Under the pieces are notes generated by a model. That model saw only the letters and a program-made list of their open reading frames with translations. It did not search any database and was not told the DNA's origin. Below are positions 45,552 through 54,431 of a stretch of DNA of 64,000 nucleotides, in pieces. Origin of the DNA: an uncultured Pelagibacteraceae bacterium (GTDB lineage: Bacteria; Pseudomonadota; Alphaproteobacteria; Pelagibacterales; Pelagibacteraceae); NCBI GenBank assembly GCA_902592655.1, contig CACJFE010000001.1:1-64000 (forward strand), read 5' to 3'. The position numbers and the translations under genes were made by a program. The first letter of the stretch is position 1; the number at the start of each line of letters is the position of its first letter.

Positions 45552-46523
45552 ATGTTTAAAAATATTCTTATAACTGGAGGAGCAGGTTACATAGGATCTC
45601 ATATCGCAGAAATTTTAATAAAAGATAAAAAAAAAGTATTTTTATTAGACAATTTATCTACTGGACATAAGAAGCTTATAAACCATAAAACAAAATTTTT
45701 TCTCTCTGACATTAGAAAAATTAACAAAACAAGAGAAATTGTAAAAAAATATAAAATTGACAGCATTATTCATTTAGCAGCAGCTCTATCAGTAGGAGAA
45801 AGTCAAAAAAAACCAAAAAAATACGAAAGTATTAACGTTGAAGGTACAAAAAAAATTTTAGAAGCTATAAAAACATCTAAAGTTAGAAACTTTGTTTTTT
45901 CATCTACCTGCGCAGTATACCAAGACGGCTTGAGTAAAGTATCAGAAAGATCAAAACTAAAACCAAGTAGCGTTTATGGGAAAACAAAACTAAAGGGTGA
46001 AAAAATTATAAAAAATTTTTGTAAAAAAAATAAGATTAATTATGGGATACTAAGATATTTCAATGTTGCTGGCGCTAGTCAATCAGGAAAGATTGGTCAA
46101 GTAAATAAAGGAGATCAATTATTTAAGAACTTATCTGTAGAATTACAGAAAAAAAAACCAATTTTTAAAATTTATGGTGGCGATTATGATACCAAGGATG
46201 GCACTTGTATTAGAGATTATATTCATGTCGTTGATATAGCCAATATACATTTAAAAGTTTTGAAAAAAATTTGTAATAATAAATCTATAATTTTAAATTG
46301 TGGATATTCAAAAGGAGTTTCTGTTAATGAGGTAATAGAAAGTTTCAAAAAAAATACAAAAAAAAAAATTAAGGTTAAAACAATTAAAAAAAGAAAAGGT
46401 GATATGGCAAAAATAATCTCAGATACATCAAAGTTGAAAAGATTTATTAAATGGAAACCAAAATTTAATAATTTAGATATAATAGTAAAAAGCTGTATTA
46501 ATTGGGAAAATAAAAAAAATTAA
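45552..46523 (+). CDS. galE: UDP-glucose 4-epimerase-like SDR enzyme
   Basis: Extended short-chain dehydrogenase that epimerises UDP-hexoses for surface polysaccharide. The 323-aa protein has NILITGGAGYIGSHIAEIL, FLLDNLSTGHKKL, HLAAALSVGESQKKP, the Tyr-Lys pair in SSVYGKTKLKGE, NVAGAS and GTCIRDYIHVVDIA. All point to GalE. It starts 14 bases after tRNA-Arg. UDP-GlcNAc rather than UDP-Glc as substrate cannot be excluded. Confidence 0.92.
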   Translation: MFKNILITGGAGYIGSHIAEILIKDKKKVFLLDNLSTGHKKLINHKTKFFLSDIRKINKTREIVKKYKIDSIIHLAAALSVGESQKKPKKYESINVEGTKKILEAIKTSKVRNFVFSSTCAVYQDGLSKVSERSKLKPSSVYGKTKLKGEKIIKNFCKKNKINYGILRYFNVAGASQSGKIGQVNKGDQLFKNLSVELQKKKPIFKIYGGDYDTKDGTCIRDYIHVVDIANIHLKVLKKICNNKSIILNCGYSKGVSVNEVIESFKKNTKKKIKVKTIKKRKGDMAKIISDTSKLKRFIKWKPKFNNLDIIVKSCINWENKKN

Positions 46524-47567
46524 ATGCCTGTAAGAGATTTTGAGGAGTCGTTTGAAAAATTTTGTAAAAAAAAAAAATTTGAAATTAACAAAAAACAGTT
46601 CGAAATATTAAAATCTCTACAAAAATTTTTCTTCCAAAAAAAGAAATTAATTAACATATTTTCTAAGAAAAGTTCTAAATCGTGTTATTATTTATACGGT
46701 AAAGTAGGAGTAGGAAAAACTCTTATATTGGACCATGTTTTTCAAGAATTAGATCTTAAAAAAAAAAGATCTCATTTTAATAAATTTATGATTGAATTTC
46801 ATAATTTTAGGCATAAAAAAAAAGGTATTAATCCAATTACAGCTTTTGTCAAAGATTTTAAAAAGAAATATAAACTCCTTTATTTAGATGAATTTCAAGT
46901 AACTAACATAGTAGATGCTATGATACTGAGCAAGTTATTCGAGGAAATCTTTGATGAAAATATAAAAGTTATACTATCCTCAAATACTAAACCAAATGAA
47001 CTTTACAAAGACGGTCTTCAAAGAGATCAATTTCTACCTTTTATTAAGTTGATAGAAAAAGAATCAATACAAAAGGAATTAAAATTAAATAATGATTACA
47101 GAAAAAACGTTGATACAAAAAAACAAAGAATTTTTTATCCATTAAACGAAAAAACCCTATTTAGTATTAACCAATTGTTTAGGAGATTAACTAGAGATAT
47201 GGATAAGTCTGAGAAAACTTTTATCACCAAAGGTAGAAAGTTTTATATTCATAACTTTTATAAAGGTATATCTAAATTTACGTTTGAAGATCTATGTGAT
47301 AAAAATTTAGGTTCAGAAGATTACTTTAATCTAGCAAATATTTGCCATCATATTTTTATCTACAATGTTCCATCGTTCACAGAACTCAATTCTAATCAAC
47401 AACTAAGATTTATAAATTTAATAGATGTGCTCTATGATAGAAAGATTAAATTAACTTTATCTTTAGAAACTAGACTTGAAAATTTAAGTTCATCTAAAAG
47501 ACATTTTGATTTTTTCAAAAGAACAATAAGTAGACTTCATGAAATGACGAAAGTAAAAAATTATTGA
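46524..47567 (+). CDS. zapE: ZapE/AFG1-type cell division ATPase
   Basis: AFG1-family P-loop ATPase that in E. coli acts on FtsZ rings under stress. The 347-aa protein has Walker A YLYGKVGVGKTLIL, HFNKFMIEFHNFRHKK with the family histidines, Walker B LLYLDEFQVTNIVDAMILSKL, the sensor segment VILSSNTKPNELYKDGLQRDQFLPFI and the C-terminal LIDVLYDRKIKLTLS. It starts on the base after the galE stop. Assignment is secure; the exact role in this bacterium is inferred. Confidence 0.93.
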   Translation: MPVRDFEESFEKFCKKKKFEINKKQFEILKSLQKFFFQKKKLINIFSKKSSKSCYYLYGKVGVGKTLILDHVFQELDLKKKRSHFNKFMIEFHNFRHKKKGINPITAFVKDFKKKYKLLYLDEFQVTNIVDAMILSKLFEEIFDENIKVILSSNTKPNELYKDGLQRDQFLPFIKLIEKESIQKELKLNNDYRKNVDTKKQRIFYPLNEKTLFSINQLFRRLTRDMDKSEKTFITKGRKFYIHNFYKGISKFTFEDLCDKNLGSEDYFNLANICHHIFIYNVPSFTELNSNQQLRFINLIDVLYDRKIKLTLSLETRLENLSSSKRHFDFFKRTISRLHEMTKVKNY

Positions 47568-47672
47568 AATTCGGTTGTAAATGATCATATTTAGTACTTT
47601 TCGAATTAGATAATCTACATATTGAGCCACATTAAATTGAAATTAAAAACAAAATAAATCATAGTGATTGTG

Positions 47673-47708
47673 TTTTGAATTCATAATTCAAAAATATTGT
47701 TAACAATA
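47673..47708. promoter_or_regulatory. Two adjacent perfect palindromes upstream of aapJ
   Basis: TTTTGAATT-CAT-AATTCAAAA (47673-47693) is a 9-base perfect inverted repeat. TATTGTTAACAATA (47695-47708) is a 14-base perfect palindrome one base later. Together they end 26 bases before the aapJ start codon, within the 167-base gap after zapE. They look like paired operator sites rather than a terminator, because the T run is missing. No regulator can be named. Confidence 0.55.
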
Positions 47709-47734
47709 AAAAAACTAAAGAGGATTATAATAAT

Positions 47735-48781
47735 ATGATCAAATCAATCAAAACTTGGATTTTAGTTGGATTTGCGTCTTTGCTTTTAGTCGCTTGCGGC
47801 CAAGGCGGAGGAGGAGCTGGTTCAAAAAAATCTAAAACTTTAGAAAATACCAAGAAAGCTGGTTTTGTGAAATGTGGTGTTTCACAAGGTCTACCTGGTT
47901 TCTCTAATGCTGATGCATCAGGAAACTGGTCTGGTATTGACGTAGATGTATGTAGAGCTGTTGCTGCAGCTGTATTAGGTGATGCAGATAAAGTTAAATA
48001 CACTCCGTTAAGTGCTAAAGAAAGATTTACGGCATTAACATCAGGTGAAATCGATGTACTTGCACGTAACACTACTTGGACATTATCAAGAGATGCTGAC
48101 ATTGGTTTAACTTTTGTTGGTGTGAACTTTTATGATGGTCAAGGTTTCATGGTAAGAAAAAATTCTGGAATTAATTCTGTGAATGATTTCAAAAACGGTA
48201 TTTCTGCTTGTACAAACACAGGTACAACTACAGAGCTTAACATGAGAGACTTCTTTAATTCTAAAAACATAAGTTACGAACCAATTGCGTTTGAAAAAGC
48301 AGACGAAGTTGTTCAAGCTTATGATGCTGGAAGATGTGATACTTATACAACAGATAAATCTGGTTTAGCAGCACAAAGAACTAAAATGTCAAACCCAGAT
48401 GAGCACAAAGTATTACCTGAAACGATCTCAAAAGAACCATTAGGTCCTGTTGTAAGACAAGGGGATGCAGTATGGGAAGATATCGTAAGATGGTCTCTAA
48501 ATACTATGATCGAAGCAGAAGAGTATGGTGTTAATTCATCAAACGCTTCTAGCCTAAAAGACTCTGAGAACCCAGCTATTAAGAGATTAGTAGGTTCTGA
48601 AGGTGAATTAGGTGCAGCTTTCGGTTTAGATAATGACTGGAGCTTAAGAATTATCGAGCAAGTTGGTAACTACGGTGAAAGCTATAAAAAACACATAGCT
48701 GATACTGGAATTTTACCTAATAGAGGTCCAAATCAATTATGGACTAAAGGTGGAATTCTTTACGTACCACCAGCAAGATAA
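47735..48781 (+). CDS. aapJ: General L-amino acid ABC transporter binding protein, apparent lipoprotein
   Basis: Periplasmic amino-acid-binding protein of the AapJ/BztA (YhdW) type. The 348-aa protein has a signal with the lipobox-like LLVAC followed by a Gly-rich linker (GQGGGGAGS), so it may be membrane-tethered. VKCGVSQGLPGFSNADASGNWSGIDVDVCRAVAAAV is typical of the mature start. YTPLSAKERFTALTSGEIDVLARNTTWT and FEKADEVVQAYDAGRCDTYTTD are standard AapJ segments. RBS AGAGGA lies 13 bases before the ATG. A terminator-like hairpin follows. Confidence 0.95.
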   Translation: MIKSIKTWILVGFASLLLVACGQGGGGAGSKKSKTLENTKKAGFVKCGVSQGLPGFSNADASGNWSGIDVDVCRAVAAAVLGDADKVKYTPLSAKERFTALTSGEIDVLARNTTWTLSRDADIGLTFVGVNFYDGQGFMVRKNSGINSVNDFKNGISACTNTGTTTELNMRDFFNSKNISYEPIAFEKADEVVQAYDAGRCDTYTTDKSGLAAQRTKMSNPDEHKVLPETISKEPLGPVVRQGDAVWEDIVRWSLNTMIEAEEYGVNSSNASSLKDSENPAIKRLVGSEGELGAAFGLDNDWSLRIIEQVGNYGESYKKHIADTGILPNRGPNQLWTKGGILYVPPAR

Positions 48782-48795
48782 TTGCTGATAAAATT

Positions 48796-48828
48796 AAAAA
48801 GGGCTGGATTTATCTGGCCCTTTTTTTT
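48796..48828 (+). terminator. Terminator/attenuator hairpin after aapJ
   Basis: Stem GGGCTGGA / TCTGGCCC (with two G-T wobbles) around a TTTA loop, flanked by AAAAA and followed by eight T residues. It lies between the aapJ stop (48781) and the aapQ start (48841). It resembles the hairpin after glpV and probably gives excess binding protein. Confidence 0.85.
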
Positions 48829-48840
48829 ACTCTCAAAATA

Positions 48841-50016
48841 ATGATTTTTAAAAAATTCAACATTGAAAACAAAAAAGCGAGAGATTTAATTCCTCAAGCT
48901 ATAACTATTTTAGCTTTACTCTCAGTAATTATTTATTTTGCTACTAATGCTCAAATTAACATGGGCAATAGAGGAATATCTTTTGGATTTGGTTTTTTAA
49001 ATCAAGAAGCATCATTTGATATTACATTTTCAATGATTGAATACGATGGTTCACACTCTTACGGGAGAGCATTTTTAGTAGGTTTACTAAATACAATTTT
49101 AGTCTCAGCAATTGGAATATTTTTTGCAACAATTATGGGAGTGGTAGTAGGTATATCCAGATTATCAGATAATTACTTAATTGCTAAAGTAGCAGAATGG
49201 TATGTAGAAATCTTTAGAAACATTCCTTTAATCTTGCAAATATTTTTCTGGTATTTTGCAGCTTTAAGAGCATTACCTTTACCTGAAAATGGTATAAGTT
49301 TCTATGATATTTCATTTTTAACAATTAAAGGTTGGTATGTTCCAAAATTTATATGGACAAATTTTAATATTTTCCTTTTATCCGTAATAGCAGCGTTTAT
49401 AGCAATTTATTTTATTAATTCTTATGCAACAAAACAAAGAGAACAATTTGGAAAACAAATACCGACGACTATTATTTCTTTGGCAACATTAATATTAATA
49501 CCATTAATCACATTTCTTTTTCTTGGAGTATCGCTTTCATTTGAATACCCCGTTTTAAAACAACTTTCCCCAACAGTCTTTACTTATGCAGGCGGTGTAA
49601 GCATTATACCAGAGCTAATAGCATTAGCTTTAGCTTTATCAATGTACACGGCAACATTCATTGCAGAAAATGTAAGAGCTGGAATCTTGGGCGTTGGTAA
49701 AGGTCAAAAAGAAGCTGCAGCAAGTATAGGATTAAATAAAAATCAAATTTTAAAACTTGTAGTGATGCCTCAAGCATTGAGAATAATTATTCCACCAACT
49801 ACAAATCAGTATTTAAATCTAACAAAAAATTCATCATTGGCGGCCGCTATTGCTTATCCAGATATTGTATTAGTTTTTGCGGGAACTGCTTTAATGCAAA
49901 CGGGTAGGGCTATTGAAATAATTTCAATAACTATGCTTACTTATTTAACTTTAAGTATTTCAATTTCAATATTCATGAATTGGTATAATAAAAAAATGGC
50001 AATAAAGGAAAAATAA
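48841..50016 (+). CDS. aapQ: General L-amino acid ABC permease AapQ
   Basis: Membrane subunit of the polar amino-acid importer. The 391-aa protein has about eight helices, with the permease domain from about 80 onward. RAFLVGLLNTILVSAIGIFFATIMG is the usual first part, VEIFRNIPLILQIFFWYFAALRA follows, and the EAA loop is KEAAASIGLNKNQILKLVVMPQALR. The long inserted loop between helices (about 150-225) is characteristic of AapQ/BztB. It overlaps aapM by one base. It is separated from aapJ only by the hairpin spacer. Confidence 0.94.
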   Translation: MIFKKFNIENKKARDLIPQAITILALLSVIIYFATNAQINMGNRGISFGFGFLNQEASFDITFSMIEYDGSHSYGRAFLVGLLNTILVSAIGIFFATIMGVVVGISRLSDNYLIAKVAEWYVEIFRNIPLILQIFFWYFAALRALPLPENGISFYDISFLTIKGWYVPKFIWTNFNIFLLSVIAAFIAIYFINSYATKQREQFGKQIPTTIISLATLILIPLITFLFLGVSLSFEYPVLKQLSPTVFTYAGGVSIIPELIALALALSMYTATFIAENVRAGILGVGKGQKEAAASIGLNKNQILKLVVMPQALRIIIPPTTNQYLNLTKNSSLAAAIAYPDIVLVFAGTALMQTGRAIEIISITMLTYLTLSISISIFMNWYNKKMAIKEK

Positions 50017-51269
50017 TGAATTTAATTGCAAAACCTTCAAAAGATAATATTAAAACTTATGTTCCTATAGGTTTACTTCTTGTTTCTTTAAGTTTTTTAG
50101 ATGTTTTTGTTAATGCCTTTTTTAACTTTAATCTAATGGGCTTTTTACCTTCTCAATTAAGCTATTTTTTACCATTGATATTAGGTTATATTGGATTTTA
50201 CCTTATCAGAATTGAATTTAGCGGTGTTCGTTCCTTGGATATTTTAAATAAAAACATAAATTCAAATAATTTTAATGCTTTATTAACACTTTTCACAATA
50301 TTTATTATTATAAAATCAATTCCTCCAATGCTGGATTGGTTTATTTTAGAGGCTAATTTTGTAGGTAATTCAAAAGATGATTGTACAGGTGATGGGGCTT
50401 GTTGGGTTTTCATAAAAGTTTGGTTCAATAGGTTTATGTATGGTCTTTATCCTGACGCAGAACAATGGAGAATAAATACAGCTTTTTTAATCTTATTTGC
50501 TGTTGTAGGAGTTTCATTTTTCGTATCCGAAAAACTTAAAAAATACTTTATTTTATTCTTAGTTTTTGTTTTTCCATTCTTAGGAATTAAACTTATTTCA
50601 GGTGGAAGTTTTGGACTTGAGTACGTTGAAAGTGCAGCTTGGGGAGGTCTTTCATTAACTTTCATTATTTCTGCTTTTGCAATACTTTTCTGTTTTCCGA
50701 TTGGAGTAATTTTAGCTTTAGGCAGAAGATCTTCTTTGCCAGCAATTAAATACATTTCTATTGGTTTTATAGAACTATGGAGAGGAGTCCCCCTTATCAC
50801 AGTTTTATTTATGTCAGCCGTAATGTTTCCAATGTTTCTGCCAGATGGAACTTTCATTGATAAATTAATTAGAGTTTTAATAGCGATTACATTGTTTGAA
50901 GCTGCTTATATGGCTGAAGTTGTTAGAGGAGGGCTTCAAGCATTACCTAAAGGTCAATATGAAGCTGCTAAGTCACTAGGAATGGGATATTGGAGAATGA
51001 ACGCTCTTATTATATTGCCTCAAGCGCTTAAATTAGTGATACCTGGAATAGCAAACACTCTTTTGGCACTTGTAAAAGATACTCCATTAATTTTCGTTGT
51101 AGGGTTGATGGAATTAGCAGGTATGATAGGTTTAGCAAAAACTAATCCTAAATGGCTTGGAATGGCAATGGAGGGCTATGTTTTTGCAGGTTTAGTTTTT
51201 TGGATAATATGTTATGCAATGAGTAGATACAGTCAAAATTTAGAGAAAAAGTTAAGTACAGAAAGATAA
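50016..51269 (+). CDS. aapM: General L-amino acid ABC permease AapM
   Basis: Second membrane subunit. The 417-aa protein has an extended N-terminal part (about 1-205) with four to five helices and a C-terminal permease domain. The domain carries [54 protein letters not shown] and EAA loop [44 protein letters not shown] is typical of AapM/BztC. It is coupled to aapQ by a one-base overlap and followed 2 bases later by aapP. Confidence 0.94.
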   Translation: MNLIAKPSKDNIKTYVPIGLLLVSLSFLDVFVNAFFNFNLMGFLPSQLSYFLPLILGYIGFYLIRIEFSGVRSLDILNKNINSNNFNALLTLFTIFIIIKSIPPMLDWFILEANFVGNSKDDCTGDGACWVFIKVWFNRFMYGLYPDAEQWRINTAFLILFAVVGVSFFVSEKLKKYFILFLVFVFPFLGIKLISGGSFGLEYVESAAWGGLSLTFIISAFAILFCFPIGVILALGRRSSLPAIKYISIGFIELWRGVPLITVLFMSAVMFPMFLPDGTFIDKLIRVLIAITLFEAAYMAEVVRGGLQALPKGQYEAAKSLGMGYWRMNALIILPQALKLVIPGIANTLLALVKDTPLIFVVGLMELAGMIGLAKTNPKWLGMAMEGYVFAGLVFWIICYAMSRYSQNLEKKLSTER

Positions 51270-51271
51270 TA

Positions 51272-52003
51272 ATGACGAAAATAATTGAACTTAAAAATGT
51301 AAATAAATGGTTTGATAAGTTTCAAGTTCTAAAAGATATTGATCTTGAAGTAGCTCCACAAGAAAAAATTGTAATATGTGGACCGTCTGGATCAGGAAAG
51401 TCAACGTTAATTAGATGCATAAATAGATTAGAAGAACATCAAGAAGGAAATATTATTGTTGACGGTACAGAACTTGCTGAAAATACAAAAAATATTGAAA
51501 AAATAAGAGCCGAAGTTGGAATGGTATTTCAGCAGTTTAACTTATTCCCTCACTTATCTATACTAGACAATTGTTCATTAGCACCTATCTGGGTAAAAAA
51601 ACTTCCAAAAAAACAAGCTGAAGAAATTGCAATGAATAATTTAAAAAGGGTTCAAATTGATGATCAAGCTTTAAAATTTCCAGGACAACTTTCAGGCGGT
51701 CAACAGCAACGTGCAGCTATAGCAAGAGCTTTATGTATGGAACCAAAAATAATGTTGTTTGATGAACCAACCTCAGCACTTGATCCTGAAATGATTAAAG
51801 AGGTTTTAGATGTGATGGTCGATCTAGCAAAAGGCGGAATGACAATGATAGTTGTTACACACGAAATGGGTTTTGCAAAAGAAGTTGCAGATTGCATGAT
51901 TTTCATGGACGAAGGGAAGATAGTTGAAAAAGCTAAAACAAAAGAATTTTTTGAAAATCCTAAATCTGAAAGAACAAAGCTTTTTTTAAGTCAGATACTA
52001 TAA
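51272..52003 (+). CDS. aapP: General L-amino acid ABC ATPase AapP
   Basis: ATPase of the polar amino-acid importer. The 243-aa protein is a compact PAAT-family domain: Walker [24 protein letters not shown]-loop [11 protein letters not shown], signature [16 protein letters not shown], Walker [17 protein letters not shown] and H-loop [14 protein letters not shown]. All motifs are intact. The 3' end overlaps the convergent cysK by 6 bases. It completes the order aapJ-aapQ-aapM-aapP seen in rhizobia. Confidence 0.96.
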   Translation: MTKIIELKNVNKWFDKFQVLKDIDLEVAPQEKIVICGPSGSGKSTLIRCINRLEEHQEGNIIVDGTELAENTKNIEKIRAEVGMVFQQFNLFPHLSILDNCSLAPIWVKKLPKKQAEEIAMNNLKRVQIDDQALKFPGQLSGGQQQRAAIARALCMEPKIMLFDEPTSALDPEMIKEVLDVMVDLAKGGMTMIVVTHEMGFAKEVADCMIFMDEGKIVEKAKTKEFFENPKSERTKLFLSQIL

Positions 52004-52993
52004 CCATTTTGGTATTGGTAAATTTTTACTCTTTAAAAATTCTTTATTAAAAATTTTACTAGCATATCTTTTCCCATTATCGCAAAGTATCGTTACGATA
52101 GTTTTTCCAGGCCCCATTTTTTTTGCTAGTTTAATAGCTCCAGCTATATTTATACCTGATGAACCTCCTAAAATAATTTTTTGATTTTCTATCAATTCAT
52201 ATACTATTTTTAAAGCCTCAGTATCATTTGTTTGGAAAGCTTCATCTATTAATGCTTTATCAAAATTTTTAGTAATTCTTGCTGTTCCAATACCTTCCGT
52301 TATTGAGTTGCCAGTGCTTTCAAGTTTATCACTTTTTATGTATGAATAGAGAGATGAACCTAATGGATCTGATAGAGCAATTTTAATATTTTTATTTTTG
52401 TTCTTAAGCCCAATAGATACACCAGCTATTGTACCTCCAGTACCTGCTGCACAAGTAAAACCATCAATAGTTCCAGCTGTTTGGTTCCATATCTCTTCAG
52501 CAGTGGTTTTGATATGGGCCTCTGTATTGATAGTGTTATCAAACTGATTAGCCCAATAAACTCCTTTTTTACTCTTTTTATTTAAATCATCTGCTATTTT
52601 TTTTGATTGTTTTATATAATTTTTTGGATTGGAATATGGAACAGCGTCAACCTCTATTAATTCTGCTCCAAGTTTTCTAAGAGTTTCTTTTTTCTCGATT
52701 GATTGTGTATTTGGTATCACTATTTTTAAATTAAGATCATATTCTTTGCATACAACCGCTAGACCTATACCAGTATTTCCGGCTGTACCCTCAACGATTG
52801 TGCCACCTTTATTTATAAGACCTCTTTTAATAGCATCTTCAACAATGAATAGAGCAGCTCTATCTTTTACCGACTCTCCTGGATTAAAATATTCGGCTTT
52901 TCCGTAAATATTACAACCAGTCAATTCTGATGCTTGTTTTAGTCTCACTAATGGTGTATTTCCGATTTTAGATATATTAGAATTACTTTCCAT
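51998..52993 (-). CDS. cysK: Cysteine synthase A (O-acetylserine sulfhydrylase)
   Basis: PLP enzyme making cysteine from O-acetylserine and sulfide. The 331-aa protein begins with [38 protein letters not shown], where the PLP lysine is in [39 protein letters not shown] and [13 protein letters not shown] are the other PLP contacts. It belongs to the TAGNTG subgroup rather than TSGNTG. The start codon is only 12 bases from the divergent exported-protein gene, so its promoter must overlap that gene. Confidence 0.93.
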   Translation of the reverse strand: MESNSNISKIGNTPLVRLKQASELTGCNIYGKAEYFNPGESVKDRAALFIVEDAIKRGLINKGGTIVEGTAGNTGIGLAVVCKEYDLNLKIVIPNTQSIEKKETLRKLGAELIEVDAVPYSNPKNYIKQSKKIADDLNKKSKKGVYWANQFDNTINTEAHIKTTAEEIWNQTAGTIDGFTCAAGTGGTIAGVSIGLKNKNKNIKIALSDPLGSSLYSYIKSDKLESTGNSITEGIGTARITKNFDKALIDEAFQTNDTEALKIVYELIENQKIILGGSSGINIAGAIKLAKKMGPGKTIVTILCDNGKRYASKIFNKEFLKSKNLPIPKWL

Positions 52994-53005
52994 ATCATTA
53001 AATAT

Positions 53006-53689
53006 ATGAAAAAATTTTTATTTTCAATTACTTTAATATTTTTAATAATTAAAGAAATCCATGCACATGTTGATCATTATCAAAAATATAATTATTTAGA
53101 GTACGAATTATTTAGAAATAATAAATTAATAGGTTACCATATTTATAAATTTACAAGAAATAACGGCAGTTTGGTCATAGACAATGAGGTTAGTTTTAAA
53201 ATTACAAAGCTAGGGGTAGATCTCTATAAATATTATGCAAGAGGTATTGAGAGTTATAAAAATGGAGTCTTTTCGAGCTTCAACTCCGAAACAAAGCAAA
53301 ATAAAAAAGAAAAATATGTTAATATCGAAGTTGATCCAATTGATAAAAATTTAATTATTGATGGTTCATCTTTTAAAGGAAAAGTAGATAAAGATACGAT
53401 AATTGGAACCTGGTGGAATCACGAAATAGTTCAAAAGAAAGCGCAAATTAGTGCAGTATCTGGTAGGATTATTGAACAGAAAGTTGAATTTAAAGGAAAA
53501 GAAGAAGTAAAAATAGGGGATAAAGTTTATAAAACTTTACGATTTAATTTTAGTTCTTCTGATCCTAGTTTATCAAAAGATAAAAAACTAAATACAGATA
53601 TTTGGTACGAGGAAGATACATTTCTATGGGTTAAAGCAGCATTTGATAAAACTGGTTATTGGGAATATAGGCTTAAAAAAGTAAAATAA
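53006..53689 (+). CDS. Exported protein of DUF6134/DUF3108-like type
   Basis: Probable periplasmic or surface protein of unknown function. The 227-aa protein has a clean signal peptide (FLFSITLIFLIIKEIHA). A mature domain follows, beginning YLEYELFRNNKLIGYHIYKF and containing VSFKITKLGVDLYKYYARGIESYKNGVFSSFNSET. This fits the beta-rich pattern of DUF6134-like proteins. The WWNHEIV segment and C-terminal DIWYEEDTFLWVKAAFDKTGYWEY complete it. It starts 12 bases from cysK on the opposite strand. No catalytic motif was seen. Confidence 0.65.
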   Translation: MKKFLFSITLIFLIIKEIHAHVDHYQKYNYLEYELFRNNKLIGYHIYKFTRNNGSLVIDNEVSFKITKLGVDLYKYYARGIESYKNGVFSSFNSETKQNKKEKYVNIEVDPIDKNLIIDGSSFKGKVDKDTIIGTWWNHEIVQKKAQISAVSGRIIEQKVEFKGKEEVKIGDKVYKTLRFNFSSSDPSLSKDKKLNTDIWYEEDTFLWVKAAFDKTGYWEYRLKKVK

Positions 53690-53833
53690 TTATATTTTAA
53701 CACTTTATTTTTTCGCTTTAGTCAATACATAAAATAAGATTTTTAAGCGTTTCCGACCCCCTAAAAAAAATAATTATTAGTATTGCCAAAAAGTTCATTT
53801 TGAGGTTTTATAAACTAAAATTTAGGGAGTTCT

Positions 53834-54199
53834 ATGGAAGAAAATTTCAATATCCACTTAGGAAAAAAGCTTAGAATGAGAAGATTATCTTTAGGTTTAA
53901 CTCAAACAAAAGTTGCACAAGCAATTAACGTAACATTTCAACAAATCCAAAAATATGAAAAAGGCACTAATGGCGTAAGTTCTAATAGACTAATGCAATT
54001 ATCTCAATTTTTAAAAGTTCCAATTATTTATTTTTTTGAGGATTTTAAAGAATTCAAAGATGTTAATCTCGGTGAAAATACTAATGAGGATTTAAACTAT
54101 TCATTTTTAAGTCGAACTTTTTCATCGCTGTCGAGAACACAAAAAGATAAAATCTTGCAGATTTTAAGTAATGCTTCAAAATTTGAAAAGGTTGGATAA
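53834..54199 (+). CDS. XRE/Cro-type helix-turn-helix regulator
   Basis: DNA-binding regulator with an N-terminal HTH_XRE domain at about 8-65: LGKKLRMRRLSLGLTQTKVAQAINVTFQQIQKYEKGTNGVSSNRL, then LSQFLKVPIIYFFED. This variant is widespread in alphaproteobacteria. The C-terminal 55 residues have no assigned domain. The gene follows a 144-base spacer and has an AGGGAG ribosome site 6 bases before the ATG. It ends one base before the 3' end of tRNA-Asn on the opposite strand. Targets cannot be deduced. Confidence 0.9.
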   Translation: MEENFNIHLGKKLRMRRLSLGLTQTKVAQAINVTFQQIQKYEKGTNGVSSNRLMQLSQFLKVPIIYFFEDFKEFKDVNLGENTNEDLNYSFLSRTFSSLSRTQKDKILQILSNASKFEKVG

Positions 54200-54200
54200 T

Positions 54201-54276
54201 TGGCTCCTCGGGCAGGACTCGAACCTGCGACCAATTGATTAACAGTCAACTGCTCTACCAACTGAGCTACCGAGGA
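54201..54276 (-). tRNA. tRNA-Asn (anticodon GTT)
   Basis: Minus-strand cloverleaf: acceptor TCCTCGG pairs with CCGAGGA, discriminator G, CCA encoded. The D arm is GCTCAGTTGGTAGAGC. The anticodon loop CTGTTAA is closed by TTGA/TCAA, giving anticodon GTT (Asn). The T arm is GGTTCGAGTCC. The XRE gene ends one base before the tRNA 3' end. Confidence 0.95.
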
Positions 54277-54431
54277 ATTAAGTGGAACATACTTTTTTTT
54301 ATTGTTAAATACAATAAATTTATAACACATCTGTTTTATGAAAAAACTAATAAATATTATAGTTTGCTACAATTTTATACTTAACTTAAAAACATTAAAA
54401 AACAGTTGTAAAAAAAAATTGAATAATTGAT

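Noticed and set aside
47725-48102. 125-aa minus-strand ORF opposite aapJ
   Set aside because: Shadow of a well-conserved binding-protein gene.
54097-54330. 77-aa minus-strand ORF across tRNA-Asn
   Set aside because: It runs through the tRNA; its sequence (SVAQLVEQLTVNQLVAGSSPARG) is a known type of false translation of tRNA DNA.
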